Below are positions 18,649-30,542 of a stretch of DNA of 35,528 nucleotides, in pieces. This stretch comes from Nymphaea colorata (taxonomy: Eukaryota > Streptophyta > Magnoliopsida > Nymphaeales > Nymphaeaceae). The notes beneath the pieces were generated by a model that did not search any database, was not told where the DNA came from, and saw only the letters and a list, made by a program, of their open reading frames with translations. Made by a program: the position numbers and the translations under genes. Numbering within the stretch: the stretch's first letter is position 1; each line of letters starts with the position of its first letter. The DNA lies in the NCBI RefSeq assembly GCF_008831285.2, contig NW_022205215.1, positions 1 through 35,528 of the forward strand. The letters are read 5' to 3'.

Positions 18649-18901
18649 GTTTCCAATAGCTATAGGTATGCCATCAGTCTTAAGAATAATATTTATAATT
18701 TCACCACTACATTCTACTTGTTGAGTGCATTGGCCCCCTGTAACAACATTCTAGAAATAAAATCAGCATTAACCCAATAGAAGACATACCAAGATAGAAT
18801 CGAGAGAAAGGATTAAGTAGGCCAAGTAAGGTTACTAAAAACAGCAAGAAGGCAATGTGCAGTATAAAAGCTATAAGCCCAACAGATCTTCGACGCTCCA
18901 T
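18649..18901 (-). other. Possible N-terminal exon of an unidentified membrane protein
   Basis: From ATG at 18901 the minus strand encodes MERRRSVGLIAF, then a long hydrophobic segment (about residues 8-30) and LLNPFSRFYL. That pattern fits a signal anchor with a basic start. A good donor (CTTG|GTATGT at 18789) and acceptor (ATTTCTAG at 18751) would remove only 39 bases, too short for a plant intron. Beyond it another frame reads NVVTGGQCTQQVECSGEI up to an AAG|GTACAT donor. I do not recognise the protein, and no later exon is evident, so this may be a gene fragment or chance. Confidence 0.2.
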
Positions 18902-18904
18902 GAG

Positions 18905-20005
18905 CAGCAATTAGGGCACAGGCATTAGCAAAGAGGAATTCTTACATCCATAGTAGTGCTACATAGTAATAAGACTATGAATAATCATCTTAGCCATGTG
19001 TTGCAGGAGGAAGGCCTTGAAGTTGTTCAGTACAAGGTCATAAAATTCTAAATAAATAAGTAGATTCCATTGATTTTCAAATAAATATGTTCATTCATAC
19101 AAAGTATGTGGAATGGATCAAAGAGAGTGGGTCTTACAAAAGCTTTGAATGCTGGACGATGTGCAGCCATCTCATATATAGAGAAATCTGCAAAACCATA
19201 TCCAAAGCCTATATTAAAAAAATTAGTACAATTATCATATAAAGGTATTGGCCATCATGGAAAACACGGGAGAGAGAGAAGAGACCAAATATCAGATTTG
19301 AAACCATATTGAAAGGCTTATTATAGATTGTATGAGAGTGTTAAAAGATTATATAGGTTAACCACAATCTACTAAAACCTTTTTCGAGGACCCAAAGGAA
19401 TTAATCTACAGAAGGTATGCAAAACACAATGAGCAGAAGCTATGGTTAGAAAACATGCTTGAAATGTAGAATGATTTGTAACTGCACCTACTAAAAACCC
19501 TTGATATTCTCTTTGACTTAGCAATTACTTACAAGACACACTATTAGAAAGGTGACTCGTAAAAGATGGTGGATGACCACCATAGCATATGCAAGATAGC
19601 ATGTGTATAAAAATATAAATAAACGTGCATTAAACGATAGATATAAATACGTAAACAAATAGCTATGTGTATACATAAATAAATAGAGAACTATCGTCAC
19701 TATCACTTCAAATAATATGTCACCTTTTTAGTCTTTGACAACTTTGAAGAAACCAAATGTCAAATTAGGACTCGTGTGTAAAAAAAAAAAGTGTAGCAAT
19801 GCTGCCAAACTACCATACTCACAAATAACATTTCGGAGTTTTAAACTGCAAGGGTTTTCTTGGATATAAAATGGAAACCTTGAAAGAAAAGGGCAAAATA
19901 TAGTTAATTTTCATAAAATTAAGAAAACAAAAAATAGGAAAAATAAAATAAATGAGAAACTAATAACACAAACATCAAAAGATAAGTAGATTTGCAACAA
20001 ATAAA
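18905..20005. other. AT-rich non-coding stretch
   Basis: No conserved protein motif is seen on either strand. A plus-strand frame at 19106-19312 is basic and short and resembles nothing known. A-rich runs are common from 19900 on. Confidence 0.4.
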
Positions 20006-20009
20006 AAGT

Positions 20010-20130
20010 AGAAAATGAAAAAAACGTTTGGCATTGAAAAAAATGAAAAAATGTTTTAACGTTCGTTTTTTTGTTAAACGTGTGTTTTTTTGTTTTAACG
20101 TTTCAAAAAAAACACATTTTTTTTCAAACT
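20010..20130. repeat. A/T-tract foldback region with repeated AACGTT words
   Basis: A-tracts on the left (gaaaaaaacgtttggc, tgaaaaaatgttttaacg) face T-tracts on the right (gtttttttgttaaacg, gttttaacgtttc) and further A and T runs. The strand can therefore fold back on itself. It may be the remains of a small DNA element or just low-complexity DNA. Confidence 0.35.
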
Positions 20131-22199
20131 ACTTATCATGTTCTTTGTGAGACTACAAACTACTTATATGTATCCACACCATTACCCACTGCTCTTCCAA
20201 GATAATCCAAGATGCCCTCTATTGTTCCTTGCAACACCACCTTTCAAATCAAATAGAACTTGAACATCATATTTGAAAAGAATTAACATGGCATTATTAT
20301 GAGAACAGTTTCACACAGAAGAAACCTCAAAATGATTGAATGTGGTCAGACTAAGAGAAATGATATTGAAAGATATACAAAATGTGTCATTTCTAATATT
20401 CTAACATTTAGATCCACAAGAGGGTGAGGGGAAGGGGGGAGAGAGCTAAACCTACAATAACCACGAACACACAATTATGACCAAATAAAACCCTGTTGTA
20501 CTTATAGGTGACAAAAGTATAGAACTTTTGTTCCAATAATAAACAATTCATTTCTAAGTGTTGGATTATATTCATGGCTGGACTCGATGTTAAAAACTCA
20601 AATTTTTCAACATCAGAATTGGAGCAATGTCAAAATTTTACAAAAAAAAAAGAAAAAATGCAATTTCAAAGCAAATTTCGAATCTAAAGAACAATTTAAA
20701 TTCAAATCATGAATTTGACTCGTGACACGAATCCTAACATAGGATTATGAGTCCAAACTGGATTCGAATTAGAATTTGAAATCCCAATCCAATTACCAAT
20801 GACATTTGAAATCCATATCCGATTGCAAAATTCAAATTTTGATTTAAATCTGAGAATTACATCTAAGTCGGTGTAGAATGATGTGTGGAACCCACATGTA
20901 TTGCCACCTTGGTCATGTGGTCAAAAGCCCCCAAGGGGTTACGCACTTCTTCTTTTCAAAAATATCTCTTCACAGTTGCTTTACTCAGTCAAAGTACAAT
21001 TTAGCTCAATCAAGATCTTTCCTAACTCAAATTCATCAAATTATCTCAATCAAATCAATATCAGCTTGCAGATGAGCTTCGACTTTGGTTATTTGGTCAA
21101 ATTTGACTAATTTAGACAATTGTGCCCTTCTATAATCAAATTGAGATTTCCGAACTTAAATTGGGATTTTATGAAAGGAAAATGTACATTTTAATTTGTC
21201 AATTATATAAATCAAAAAATTGAAATTCAATATTTAAAACCAAATTTTGATTCAATTGAGATCCATTTTCAATCAAGTTATGTACGAAAATACCCTTTTA
21301 AGCCAAATTTAATAAAATTTTCAAAATTTATTCAAATTTAAATTCAATTGTTATAATTCAATAACATTTAGAGCTTAGTATTTTTGAGGTCTTCATCAAA
21401 TTGCTGCAGCAATGAGCTAGAAGGAAAAGCCAAGGAGGAGAAAAAAAAATTCATCCAAGCCCCCTTCCCTCTCTCTCATTTCCTTCTTCACCTTCCCCTA
21501 TTCTCTTTATCGATTTTGCCAAGTTAGGTTGCTTAAGTGAACCCTTACTTAGGATTTTGATGGTGAGAAGCTCTCTCTTCCCCACTGCAAATTCCAACAA
21601 GTAAGCCATTCTTCTTCTTACTTTGCTAAGCTTGAATCCAAGTTTGGATTCTTGCTTAGGATTGCTTGAATTAGAAAACAAGCAAAGAAGAAGATCAAGC
21701 ATCAAGACCGACCATAAAGTAGGTAATTCCAATCCATTTTTCTTCTATTTCAGTTTCTTGCTATTTATTTTTAATTCCAGCACTCATGGGAAGGATTATT
21801 TTCATATTTTTCATGGTTGGAAATGACGTCCAGCTAAAGAAAAAGCCACGGATCAAATGTATATATCAACGCAAGATGCATGCATGAATCAGTGATTTCC
21901 ACGTGAGAAAGAGGTTTGCAATAGTATATATAATATAAATGCCAATTATGGACGGACACATTCTTATAAAAGTGATCCACCTTTGCATGGTGAAATTAAA
22001 GATGAACCTGCTTGAGTGTTCTCTTATTTCCTTTCATTTAAAAGTCATTTTAATTTGTGTTTTTTTTATTTTAATTGATCAAGGGCAGTAGAGGGAATTA
22101 GAAACCAGTTTTCAATCTCCCTACGTAAAGAAACCTAGCCATTAACATCATGATTCATAGGCCATGTGATCCCTCGTTAAAATTTTATTTGGAGGGATA
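20131..22199. other. AT-rich non-coding region, possible old LTR or leader
   Basis: Between about 20580 and 21360 many aattcaaatttgaaatcc-type words recur on both strands. At 21440-21720 a CT-rich block is followed by repeated words around aagcttgaatccaagtttgg and gcttaggattgcttgaatta. This composition suits a long LTR or leader of a gypsy-type element whose coding part may be the one at 25-28.7 kb. I could not find a matching second LTR. Confidence 0.3.
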
Positions 22200-22243
22200 A
22201 CGTGTGCATATATATATATATATTGTAATATATATGCACGTGC
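22200..22243. repeat. Near-palindrome with TA core
   Basis: acgtgtgcatatatat on the left pairs with atatatatgcacgtgc on the right around a TA-rich loop with attgtaat. The arms would form a cruciform or hairpin. No function is implied. Confidence 0.6.
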
Positions 22244-22388
22244 GATCTCTTGATTAAGAGACATGTTTTTCTTTTAAAATCAGGTTGAAACATGTTTTCA
22301 AGTTGATTTTAAGAAAAGAAGATCATTCTGTTGATTTTCATAGTGCGAAGGTATGAAATCGCTTTCATTTCATCTTAAAGTTTTGCTT

Positions 22389-22433
22389 AATTCCAGCAAC
22401 TCATACACAAAGTGTATGTAATTTGCTGAAATT
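22389..22433. repeat. 45-base hairpin with near-perfect stem
   Basis: aattccagcaa at 22389 pairs with ttgctgaaatt at the right side, and catacac pairs with gtgtatg around a short aaa loop. Two or three unpaired bases separate the two stem parts. It is too short for a typical plant microRNA precursor. It lies in the AT-rich region left of the gypsy remnant. Confidence 0.6.
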
Positions 22434-25173
22434 AGATCATACTTTACAGGGGTTGGTTTAGAAATTTTAAAGTTTACATGCTTGACATGCTAATGTTAAG
22501 CCACAAAGTGGCTATGTCTTGTAGAACAATAAAAAGTATTAATCCTATCTAATCGGCTCTCTAAAATTCCTTTTAGAAATTGTTGATTTCATTTATCAAT
22601 TTTCAAACTTACATGAAATTGATTATATTTCAAGAACAATGTAAGATCATACTTAAGACCCTAATCTTTATATCCCCTAAAGAACAAAATCAAAAGTGTT
22701 TTAATAGTCCAAAAATGGATGGATTTTTTAGCACAAGAATTTGGAATTTAGCTTGATTTTGGGGAGAAAGAAAAGTTATTAGAATTCCATGACATGAATG
22801 AGAGCATGTTGCACATGCTTTTTGCCGACTTGGATGTTTAGTTCACATGGAGTCAAACTGAATTTCATCATTTCTAAGAGTCAAACACTCTTATAATCAA
22901 TATTTAATTTTAAATCATTTAAATTGGAATAAAAATATGATTTTTATGGCAATTTTGAGGAAAATAGATAATAGCCACGTTTCCCCAATATTTAAATGGT
23001 GGATTTCATCTTCATTTGCCTAAATTTTAATTCTTTTGAGATTCTCATCCATGACACAAGTTTATAGGCTGCTTCTCTAACTTGTGCTTGAGAATATGAT
23101 AAGCACATTTAAAGAAAGTCCTATATTTTAATTAAAATCAATCTTTAAGTGTATATTATATGATGTGTGATTTCATATAATAGGCTTTGAGAGATTATGA
23201 GAGAGGTGAACATGAATGTTTCAAATGAATGAACTTTGAGAGATTATGAGAGAGTGAAGAATCTATGTCTCATATAGTTTCGCTTTGTATTTCGCACGTT
23301 CATACCACTCAAAGTCAATAGCACCACATGCATCTTCTCAAGAAATTAAGCGATTCAAATTTGAGTTGCAAAAAAATGGTGACCATGTCATATTGCAACA
23401 AGAATTTGTGAACTTCATTTAACTTTCAAAGAAAACACAACAGTGCATTAATAATCTTGGCCAAAATATATTTAGAAAACAACACATTTTGTAATAATTT
23501 GGAACCTATGTTTCATCACAAGAATAAACTCTACCTAACTAAAACCCAAGTTTCTAATATTTTATACCAAATCACACGATTTGGCAAAAGAAAATTTTTC
23601 TTGATAAGGTTACTTAGCCATTTTCTCAAAAATTGATCATAAGATGTTCACAATTTCAATCCAAAACTCATCTTCAGTTCAAAACAAAAAGTTAATTTCA
23701 ATCTTCAAAATCCCCAATTAAAACTATTTTCAAGAATCATGGATTTCAAAACGAATGGCACAACAAAGGTTTTCAAATCAACTTGAAAACCCTCCAATCT
23801 TCAAATAACATACAAAAAAAAATCATTTTCCAAGGAATCTATTTTTGAATACAACTTCAAATCACTTATTCAAGATGAACTTTGGTTCTTGAATCCAAAA
23901 CCTCAATGCACAAGCATATAGGATTTGCATCAATAACATATACATGGTCTGAATAATCCTTAGTCCTTGGTCCAATTACCCCTGTGAAAAGCGACAGGAA
24001 TGGTTGGACCTCGTACCGACGGGCAGATCCCTTTCTCATGATTTTTTTTTCAAAATTAATTAAAAAAAATTGCTGATTGTGCATTCAACGCCCCCGAGGA
24101 CAGGGTAGGGGCCCGTCATCGTCTGTCTAAAGATTTATTGGATCATATACAAGTTGTGTGGGATATCATTTGCACAGAACTTTCATGTATACCGGCATCA
24201 TGTAGTAAACATTGAGGAGATTCCATGAACCCCTTTTACTTCAATTTGTCATACCATCCTCAATTTAGGAGTTGTATGAAGCCCATGTATGCTCTCAAAT
24301 CTTTAAATCTATCTTGTAGGAATTTATGCAACAGCGCCATCTATTTTGCATCTTCTCATGAGTTTTTTTTTTAAAAAAACAAATCCTTACCTACATCATA
24401 TCTCAGTCACTCAGTTTTCGGGCTATTTCTAGGACATTAGTCTAAGATATAGCCTTATAACTGGACCACCCAACTGAACTAAAAGGTCCCCTGATTAGTA
24501 CCAAAATGGACAATAGTCTCGATATATTGATGGGTGAACAAGGAGATTGGAGAGCCCAAATCTAGAGAACCCTTGGAGGAGTCTATGCTAGTACCATATA
24601 TTTGGTATATAGGTATACATTGAACTTGGGATAAATCAGGAACAGTTTACCCATTTATTCTCCATAGGTTTCAAGATCAATTTTCAAAACAATGCATATA
24701 GGCAAAAGTCCTAGGGAATGCATTATCAAATTTTCATTAATTGCTTGTTTGAATGCATGAGATGTGATGTTTTACAACGCCTCCAAACCCATGTCCAATG
24801 CCAAAACTCTTCTCAAGTTTCTATTGGGTCAATTTATGTCAACATCTAATACTTTCTTTGTCCAATAAACTCAGAAAGCATTTTCCCATATGACCACATC
24901 CTATTCGGGTCATGTCAAGGGCGATCTGAATTTCGCATCATCCCAAATGGAGTCTACCTACCTTAGCAGTATCATTAATTGTACCCAACTTTCTGATGTA
25001 TGTTGTCGGGCCACTTAGAAGATTGTGGTCTCGAAGAAGCAGCCAGTCTTGCCATGCAACCTGTTAACAACAGTCTAATTCATGTGATTGTTGAAAGATA
25101 GAACCCAAGAACCAGCACATTCTGGTTCACATGAAGTGAAATAACAATCATTCTAGATGGGTTTTCTAGCATT
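22434..25173. other. AT-rich non-coding region upstream of the gypsy remnant
   Basis: No supported gene. A 20-base word ctttgagagattatgagaga occurs near 23186 and again near 23231. A GC-richer stretch at 23965-24110 (gttggacctcgtaccgacgg, gaggacagggtaggggcccg) stands out and may be part of the untranslated leader of a gypsy element, judged only by its position before a gag-like region. Confidence 0.35.
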
Positions 25174-26940
25174 ATGGGTGATCCAAGAGGGCCAATTGAA
25201 GACCAGTTCCTTGTGAACCAAGGTCAAGTCAATACTCTAGAAGTAGTCTGTAAACTCACAGGAAAACGAAGCTGGCCCTTTCTAGAGAAAGATGGACATC
25301 AATACCTCCAACTACACGAACTTGGTGAAGCATATTTCCAATATGTCAACCCTACTTTACTATCTAGAAGTGTTGCAGACAAGTACAAAAACTCCAAGGT
25401 GACTTGTACGCGGATCTCATCTTCTTCAACAATGAAAAACACATAATATATTTTCGCACAACTTGCCTCTTCAAAAAATGGGGGCATGTCAAAGTCTGTC
25501 ACACAACTATAGCAATGGCAGCCTTAGAATTCCTTTACCGAGAATTGACCAAATTTTCAATTGGGGATACGGATTTGATAGAAGGATGTGTTCTTTGCAC
25601 TACAAGCATGGTTCTACAAACACATGGGGCCACAATCATGCCATTTTAAAGACAGAGACGGTCAATTATCCAGTATGGGCTACTATCATAGGAAGATAGA
25701 GGAAGTGGATGACTCCACCATCATTTGGAACTTCTTTGATCGATACACCTACAACCCAGTAGGAGGACCATGTGTTTGTAGAATGAAGTCCACCATCGAT
25801 CCTTTTGTCCTAGATCATCATGTCTAGTTCATTATGGTTAAGCAAGCCAAGTTTTGTCAAGTTGTGTTGAACGTTATAAAGTCTTATCAATCTCATTATC
25901 CTTTCAATTTGCAATCAAAATTTGCTATTTTGTCATTTATATAAATTATCTCTCATCAATTCAAATCCTAACATTTTTAATTTTTCTTAAACTGAACATC
26001 TTTTTATAGTCGAGACTAGAGACCAATAAAGCGGAGGATGGAAATGGAACCAGAATAAGCTTTCATGGGATACAAGGAAAAGAATCCTCTTCAGAAACAC
26101 TTCCCAAGACAAAAGCATATGATTCGAAATATGAATAATATAAGAAATTCCAGAGATACATTATCTTGTTTAATGAAAAGCAAGCCAGGCAGAGAAAGCC
26201 AAGAAGAAGCGAAGAAAACGAACAAATCTTCGTCGAACTGTTTTGATTCTTCTGAAGATGCTACCATAGAATCCAGTAGTAAGGAAGAACGAAAGACTCC
26301 CTAGAAAAAGAAGAAAGGGAATCCTAGAAAGAAAAAAATTCGGAAGTTGAAAAGAAGTTGAACAAAGTTCAACTTAAAGGCAAGAACAAACGAATTTCAC
26401 CTGCAAAGATTTCTACGAAAGTTTTGAAAACGATAAGCACATGACAAATTTATAAAATTTGATTGCCATGGAGACCCAAAGCACATTTGGCCATCTTCTT
26501 TGCGGAATGCCATAAATTTCGCTACAATCGTAAAGCTCTCTTTCAATGCTTCCGAAGAAGCTTGGAAGGAATTGCAGCAGTGGTACTGGGAGGACATCAA
26601 TCCAATTGAATTAAAAAATTTTGACAAACTAATCAACCTTTTCATCAACAATTTGACACAACCACTGAGGAGTTCATTTCTAATACTCCAATCAAATCTT
26701 TCATTGATCTTACTAAAAGAGCATAATGCAACGAAGTAGGGATTGAAAATGGAGCTTTTGATGTTGTCATCCCAATAAAGGTTAGAGAAGATACAAAGAA
26801 GAACAACAAGAGTCAAAATTCGCTAGCCAACATTATATCCAATGCCGCCACCATCAAAAAAGAAAGGGCATACTATTCTGAGAATAATGGAGTAGAGACA
26901 AAGTAGCAGTAGCAACGGCCCTAAGAACAAACATCCTGGA
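25174..26940 (+). pseudogene. Gypsy gag-like region, heavily frameshifted
   Basis: The first frame (25174-25446) reads MGDPRGPIEDQFLVNQGQVN and later GHQYLQLHELGEAYFQYVNP; after a shift, YADLIFFNNEKHIIYF.TTCLFKKW and NWGYGFDRRMCSLHYKHG follow in other frames. Further on, EEAWKELQQWYW and NFDKLINLFIN, then SFIDLTKRA.CNEVGIENGA, have the look of the gypsy gag capsid. At least six frame changes or stops occur. The Gag assignment of the first 1 kb rests mainly on position before the zinc motif and protease, so it is tentative. Confidence 0.5.
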
Positions 26941-26989
26941 TTGAGACACGACAAAAAATTCACCCTATTAGAACACAGTTACGAAGAAG

Positions 26990-27170
26990 TCATGCATATG
27001 AAGAAAAAACAAAGAACAGTTCTACAAATTTCATTGTGCTCTTGGACACAATACAAAAGATTGTCTTGTGCTCAAAAATATTGTGCAACATGCAGACAAC
27101 ATAGAAATCATCAAGGAGTTTAGTGAACAACTGGATATCCTCAAAAACTCTTTTCCTAAACATGAGAAAT
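26990..27170 (+). pseudogene. Gypsy Gag zinc motif, first cysteine lost
   Basis: In one frame the sequence reads FYKFHCALGHNTKDCLVLKN followed by IVQ and a further acidic stretch. Plant gypsy Gag proteins usually have YC.FH...GH.T..C..LK here, so the pattern is recognisable, but the first Cys position (after F-Y) is not cysteine. The frame ends with a stop at about 27170. Confidence 0.7.
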
Positions 27171-27360
27171 GACCAGTTGCAATGGTCAGGTTTTCAACAA
27201 ATCATCAAGTCATGGTGGCAAACAAAAGGGATTAAGCATCCCGGGATTTCTTGGAGTTACTTTTCAATCATGACAAATGATCCTTCAATCCACAAACTAG
27301 ACCAGCAAACAAAACAGTCAAACAAAGATCGCTCAAAAGTCACAAATATGGGATCTTGAA

Positions 27361-27770
27361 CCCTTGGAAGCCATTTTCAAGAAGGAAGGAATTAACCATA
27401 ACTGGAGAAATGAATGGGCTTTTGGACTATACAGAAATGGTCTCACAACATTTTCTAATAAAGATCTACCAAATGAAGGCACATTGTATAATGATGCCTT
27501 GCACATAGTGGTAGAAACAAGGGGCACCAAAGTCTCTGATGTCAAAATCGAGGGAAGAGCAAGCCTGAACATTTGTCCACAATAGACTACATTAAGCATA
27601 AAGCATGCTGACTATACCCCATCATCAGTTTTCATTCATTGATATGATGGAATAGGACAACCTTGCATATGAAGTACATGTCTGGATATGAATATCTCCA
27701 AGACGTATAATCAGGTTTTATTTGATGTGGTGGATATAAAACTCTCATTCAATCTGTTGCTTGGCAGACC
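27361..27770 (+). pseudogene. Gypsy aspartic protease, catalytic motif altered
   Basis: The block YNDALHIVVETRGTKVSDV leads to IEGRASLNICPQ. Plant gypsy proteases of this type have IDGGAS/SSVNI at this place; here the catalytic aspartate is glutamate (GAG at 27550-27552) and the next glycine is arginine. A TAG follows at 27583. The later part, YNQVLFDVVDIKLSFNLLLGRP (27697 onward), is the conserved C-terminal part of the domain. Loss of the catalytic residue and several stops make it inactive. Confidence 0.72.
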
Positions 27771-28725
27771 CATTGATCTATATTACCAATGCGGTTCCTT
27801 ATACTCTACATCAGTGCATCAAGTGGACTCACAACATGAATACTATAATAATTTATGTAGAGGACAGGCAAAATCATCTTGTGCATCCACTAATTCTTGT
27901 ACCAATATATACAATTAAGGTACTTAGTATTCGAGTATGCAAAGTAGAAAAAATATTCCAAGGTGTTAGCAAATTGGCTATTCAGAAGACAAAAAAACAA
28001 ATGTGGGTGAAAAAAGCTACCATGCTTGAAACAAGTTACAGAAGTCATTCATTATTCAAAAATTTCTGCCAGAATGAGAAAGGATGGGATTTACTCATAT
28101 GCTATGACTATCAGCCATTCATTGGCCTTGGCAAACATGAAAATGAAATCTTGGAGTTGATTACCTTGACAAGACAATGACGCACTCAAGCCCTAGGATG
28201 TCAAAGTTATGAAAAAGTGGCTGTCGAAGAAGGATTCAAGCATGTATCTTTCGTCAAGAGCAATAGGCCTGTTCACCATCAATCTGAATCAACAAATCTA
28301 CTATCATTTTGTCATCTAGTCATTATTTTGTCATTTTGTTGTCATTGTACTCCAATAGACCATGTGTCTTCATTCGGTAATACCTTCGAATATGCAATGA
28401 CATATGCAGGTTACTTCCATATAAAATGTCTAATATTCAATTTAACCTCTTTATAATCTTTAGGATGACACCTGAGGATCAAATGTCACTTCAAGGATGT
28501 AAATCCAAGACTCACCGAGGTAGAATGCCCAGATTTCATCCAAATAAAAAGACAATATCAACCGTTACCATTGATTAATGACCCGATTGAGGAAATTGAC
28601 ATTGGCATAGAAGAAAAAACCACAAATTTTGCAAATTGGAACAAGTCTTTCAACAAAAGAAAGAGAAAAGTTGATAAACTTCCTCAAAAATCATCAAGAA
28701 GCCTTTGCATGGACTTATAAAGACA
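27761..28725 (+). pseudogene. Gypsy protease-RT linker and start of RT, truncated
   Basis: It starts with ITNAVPYTLHQCIKW and IIIYVEDRQ, a typical continuation of the gypsy protease in TAT elements. A long linker with GLGKHENEI follows. The last piece (28629 onward) reads QIGTSLSTKEREKLINFLKN then HQEAFAWTYKDM, the segment immediately before the first RT block. Sequence similarity to gypsy stops at about 28725 and antisense aspartic protease sequence begins. No YVDD-type motif is present. Confidence 0.7.
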
Positions 28726-29311
28726 TGTCAGCACCATCGTCAAACAAGTGTCTCGGTGGCAAGTATCCCTTCTATGAAGGACTTGTCACCATAGGAATAT
28801 CTGAATCCACAAAGTTGGTTGACAATGAAACCATCGTGGGGCACTTCATGGAAGAGCTGGTGGATCTGCTTTGGCTCTTGTAGGTAGACGACTGAAATGG
28901 ATCAAACATTGATGTTTGGCTGGAGCAGGAGTCACAGGGGCGGCATGTCGTCCATATGAGGTCGCTACCAGTGTCGAGGGTGGCCCAGTAGAGGCGGGAT
29001 GGGGTACCAAGTGAGAGTTTCATGAGATACTCGCCGGAGCCAGGCATCACGGAGCTAGAGATCATGCTGGTGGTTTTGGCAAATAGTGAAGTGATGCGGC
29101 GGCAGTGCAATATGGAGCGCAAAACGAACTATTTGGCTTGTTGGGCTAGAGTGAATGAAAGGTCATAGAGAGGAGAGAGTGATGAGTCTCAATGAATGAG
29201 GTCTATGGAGAAGCCAAGAGGTTTGGAAGCGAATATGCTGGTAGGGCTAGGCAGCACTGCAAGTAGGAACAACTGGAGGAGAAGGCGGGATGCTGAGGAT
29301 AAGGCAGCCAT
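28726..29311 (-). pseudogene. Nepenthesin/CDR1-like aspartic protease pseudogene, 5' fragment (copy 1)
   Basis: The ATG at 29311 opens a signal peptide (MAALSSASRLLLQLFLLAVL, cleavage likely near FAS) and the propeptide block GFSIDLIH. A TGA then stands where the family has arginine (DLIHRDSP), and a TAG follows 20 codons later. The same frame continues to SGEYLMKLSLGTPSRLYWAT, with the catalytic motif LDTGSDLIW intact, then CRPCDSC...FDP..SSTYK and SFVxGILATETL-like sequence in a shifted frame. This is the N-terminal half of a plant A1B aspartic endopeptidase, a secreted or vacuolar family. It is cut off at the junction with the gypsy element, so the second catalytic half is absent. Confidence 0.85.
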
Positions 29312-29351
29312 GGTGAGCACTAAAAGGTTGCCGTATTAAGGAGAAATGCGT

Positions 29352-29364
29352 AGATATTTATAAT
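29352..29364 (-). promoter_or_regulatory. Likely TATA box of protease copy 1
   Basis: The minus strand reads ATTATAAATATC about 45 bases before the ATG. The same motif at the same distance is kept upstream of copy 2 (about 35430), within well-conserved upstream sequence, which supports a former core promoter. Confidence 0.5.
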
Positions 29365-29399
29365 GGAAGTTATAGTTAAGGTCACTGCTGATTAAGGTG

Positions 29400-30098
29400 G
29401 GGACGTGGATTTGGAAATTGTGGAAAATAAACATGTGATCAAACTAAGTAACATATTCATTGGTGTAATTAGTAACCATCACAATGGAGAAAAGTTGGTA
29501 GCATGTTACACTTAAGCAAAGCTCGTAGTGGTTGGTTGGACTTCCACAATTTTTTTTTTCTGTCTTTTCATTGGACCCAGTCAAATCAAGATCTGAATAT
29601 TAGTCTTGAAAACTTTGGATCATAAATATTGGAAGACTTTCCTTCACAAATATTTGAAGGACAGACACTTTGATGTATTATCAATGGTGACGGCAATAAC
29701 CGGTGAATACATTGCAAGAAGAGATTGTTTGAAGTTTTTGTCATTTGTGTTGCCCTTGTAAGGCACGGTAGTCCCTGCTCCAGAACCCGTCCATTGACCA
29801 GCTTAAACCATCAAGCTTGAAGTGAAAATCTCTGTCTCATTCTCTCTCTACACATATACATAGATGTCTTTCTACCTTAGATATTATGGGCTTTCACCCG
29901 CTGATATTTCATCTGATTATTCAAAGTTACTCTGCTCACTCATGAGGGCCGATTGATTCACTATAATGAATGAATGAGAGAAAAATAAAAAGAAAAATGT
30001 GACGAGTATTTTTCTTATATATGATTAGTTTATATCTTTTTTTTACTTATTTATTTCTCAACCATCCATCACGATTGATTTAATGATCTTTATAAGAA
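29400..30098. other. Non-coding stretch upstream of protease copy 1
   Basis: The first about 50 bases still resemble the region upstream of protease copy 2 (ggatttggaaattgtggaa). Beyond that, nothing is recognisable on either strand. Confidence 0.45.
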
Positions 30099-30123
30099 TA
30101 CACACACACACACACACACACAG

Positions 30124-30155
<32 letters not shown>

Positions 30156-30176
30156 TATATATATGTATATACATAC
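30099..30176. repeat. Compound (CA)n(TA)n microsatellite
   Basis: About 11 CA units join a TA array that has an aa phase break in its middle (tataatat) and ends with gtatatacatac. Frames rich in Tyr/Ile over this region are repeat artefacts. Confidence 0.95.
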
Positions 30177-30542
30177 TAGATGTTGACTGGTCATCAAAAA
30201 TTAAAAATCTGTCATTGAAAAAGTGTCGACTATTTTTCTTGCAGCAATAGTTCACGATGCTTTGGCCATTATTTATCAAACTTCCAAGTTTCTCGGTTTA
30301 CTCATCCGATAATGTTATCTTACATATTTGAATTACATATATAAAAAAACGTTTAAGAGTATCAGTAGCTTTTTTCCATGGTAGCAGTGATTGGCAGGCA
30401 TTACCTGATTGAGTGATTTTTTTTCCACTCTCAAGAACGTAAAACATTCCATGTTTGGTTTGAGGTTGAACTTGCTTTCACATGCATGGCCCATAAATAT
30501 TATTAACCAACAAATTTGGGTGGTGGCCAGCCCTCTGCTAGG

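Larger units (their letters stand above)
25174..28725 (+). mobile_element. Ty3/gypsy retrotransposon remnant (TAT/Ogre-like), truncated at RT
   Basis: In plus-strand order, in shifting frames, there is a gag-like region, a gypsy-type zinc motif, an aspartic protease domain, the protease-RT linker and the beginning of RT. The linker and protease wording (LSFNLLLGRP, ITNAVPYTLHQCIKW, then GTSLSTKERE.LI.FLKNHQEAFAWTYKDM) is typical of plant gypsy elements in the TAT group. RT motifs, integrase and both LTRs are missing. The right end joins directly to aspartic protease pseudogene sequence at about 28725. Confidence 0.75.

Noticed and set aside
20131-25173. A complete gypsy LTR or leader left of the gag-like region
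   Set aside because: Composition suggests it, but no matching LTR pair, TG...CA ends or clear primer-binding site could be found.
28629-28883. 84-codon plus-strand frame as a gene
   Set aside because: It is a chimera of the gypsy pre-RT segment and the antisense of a protease pseudogene, with no independent support.
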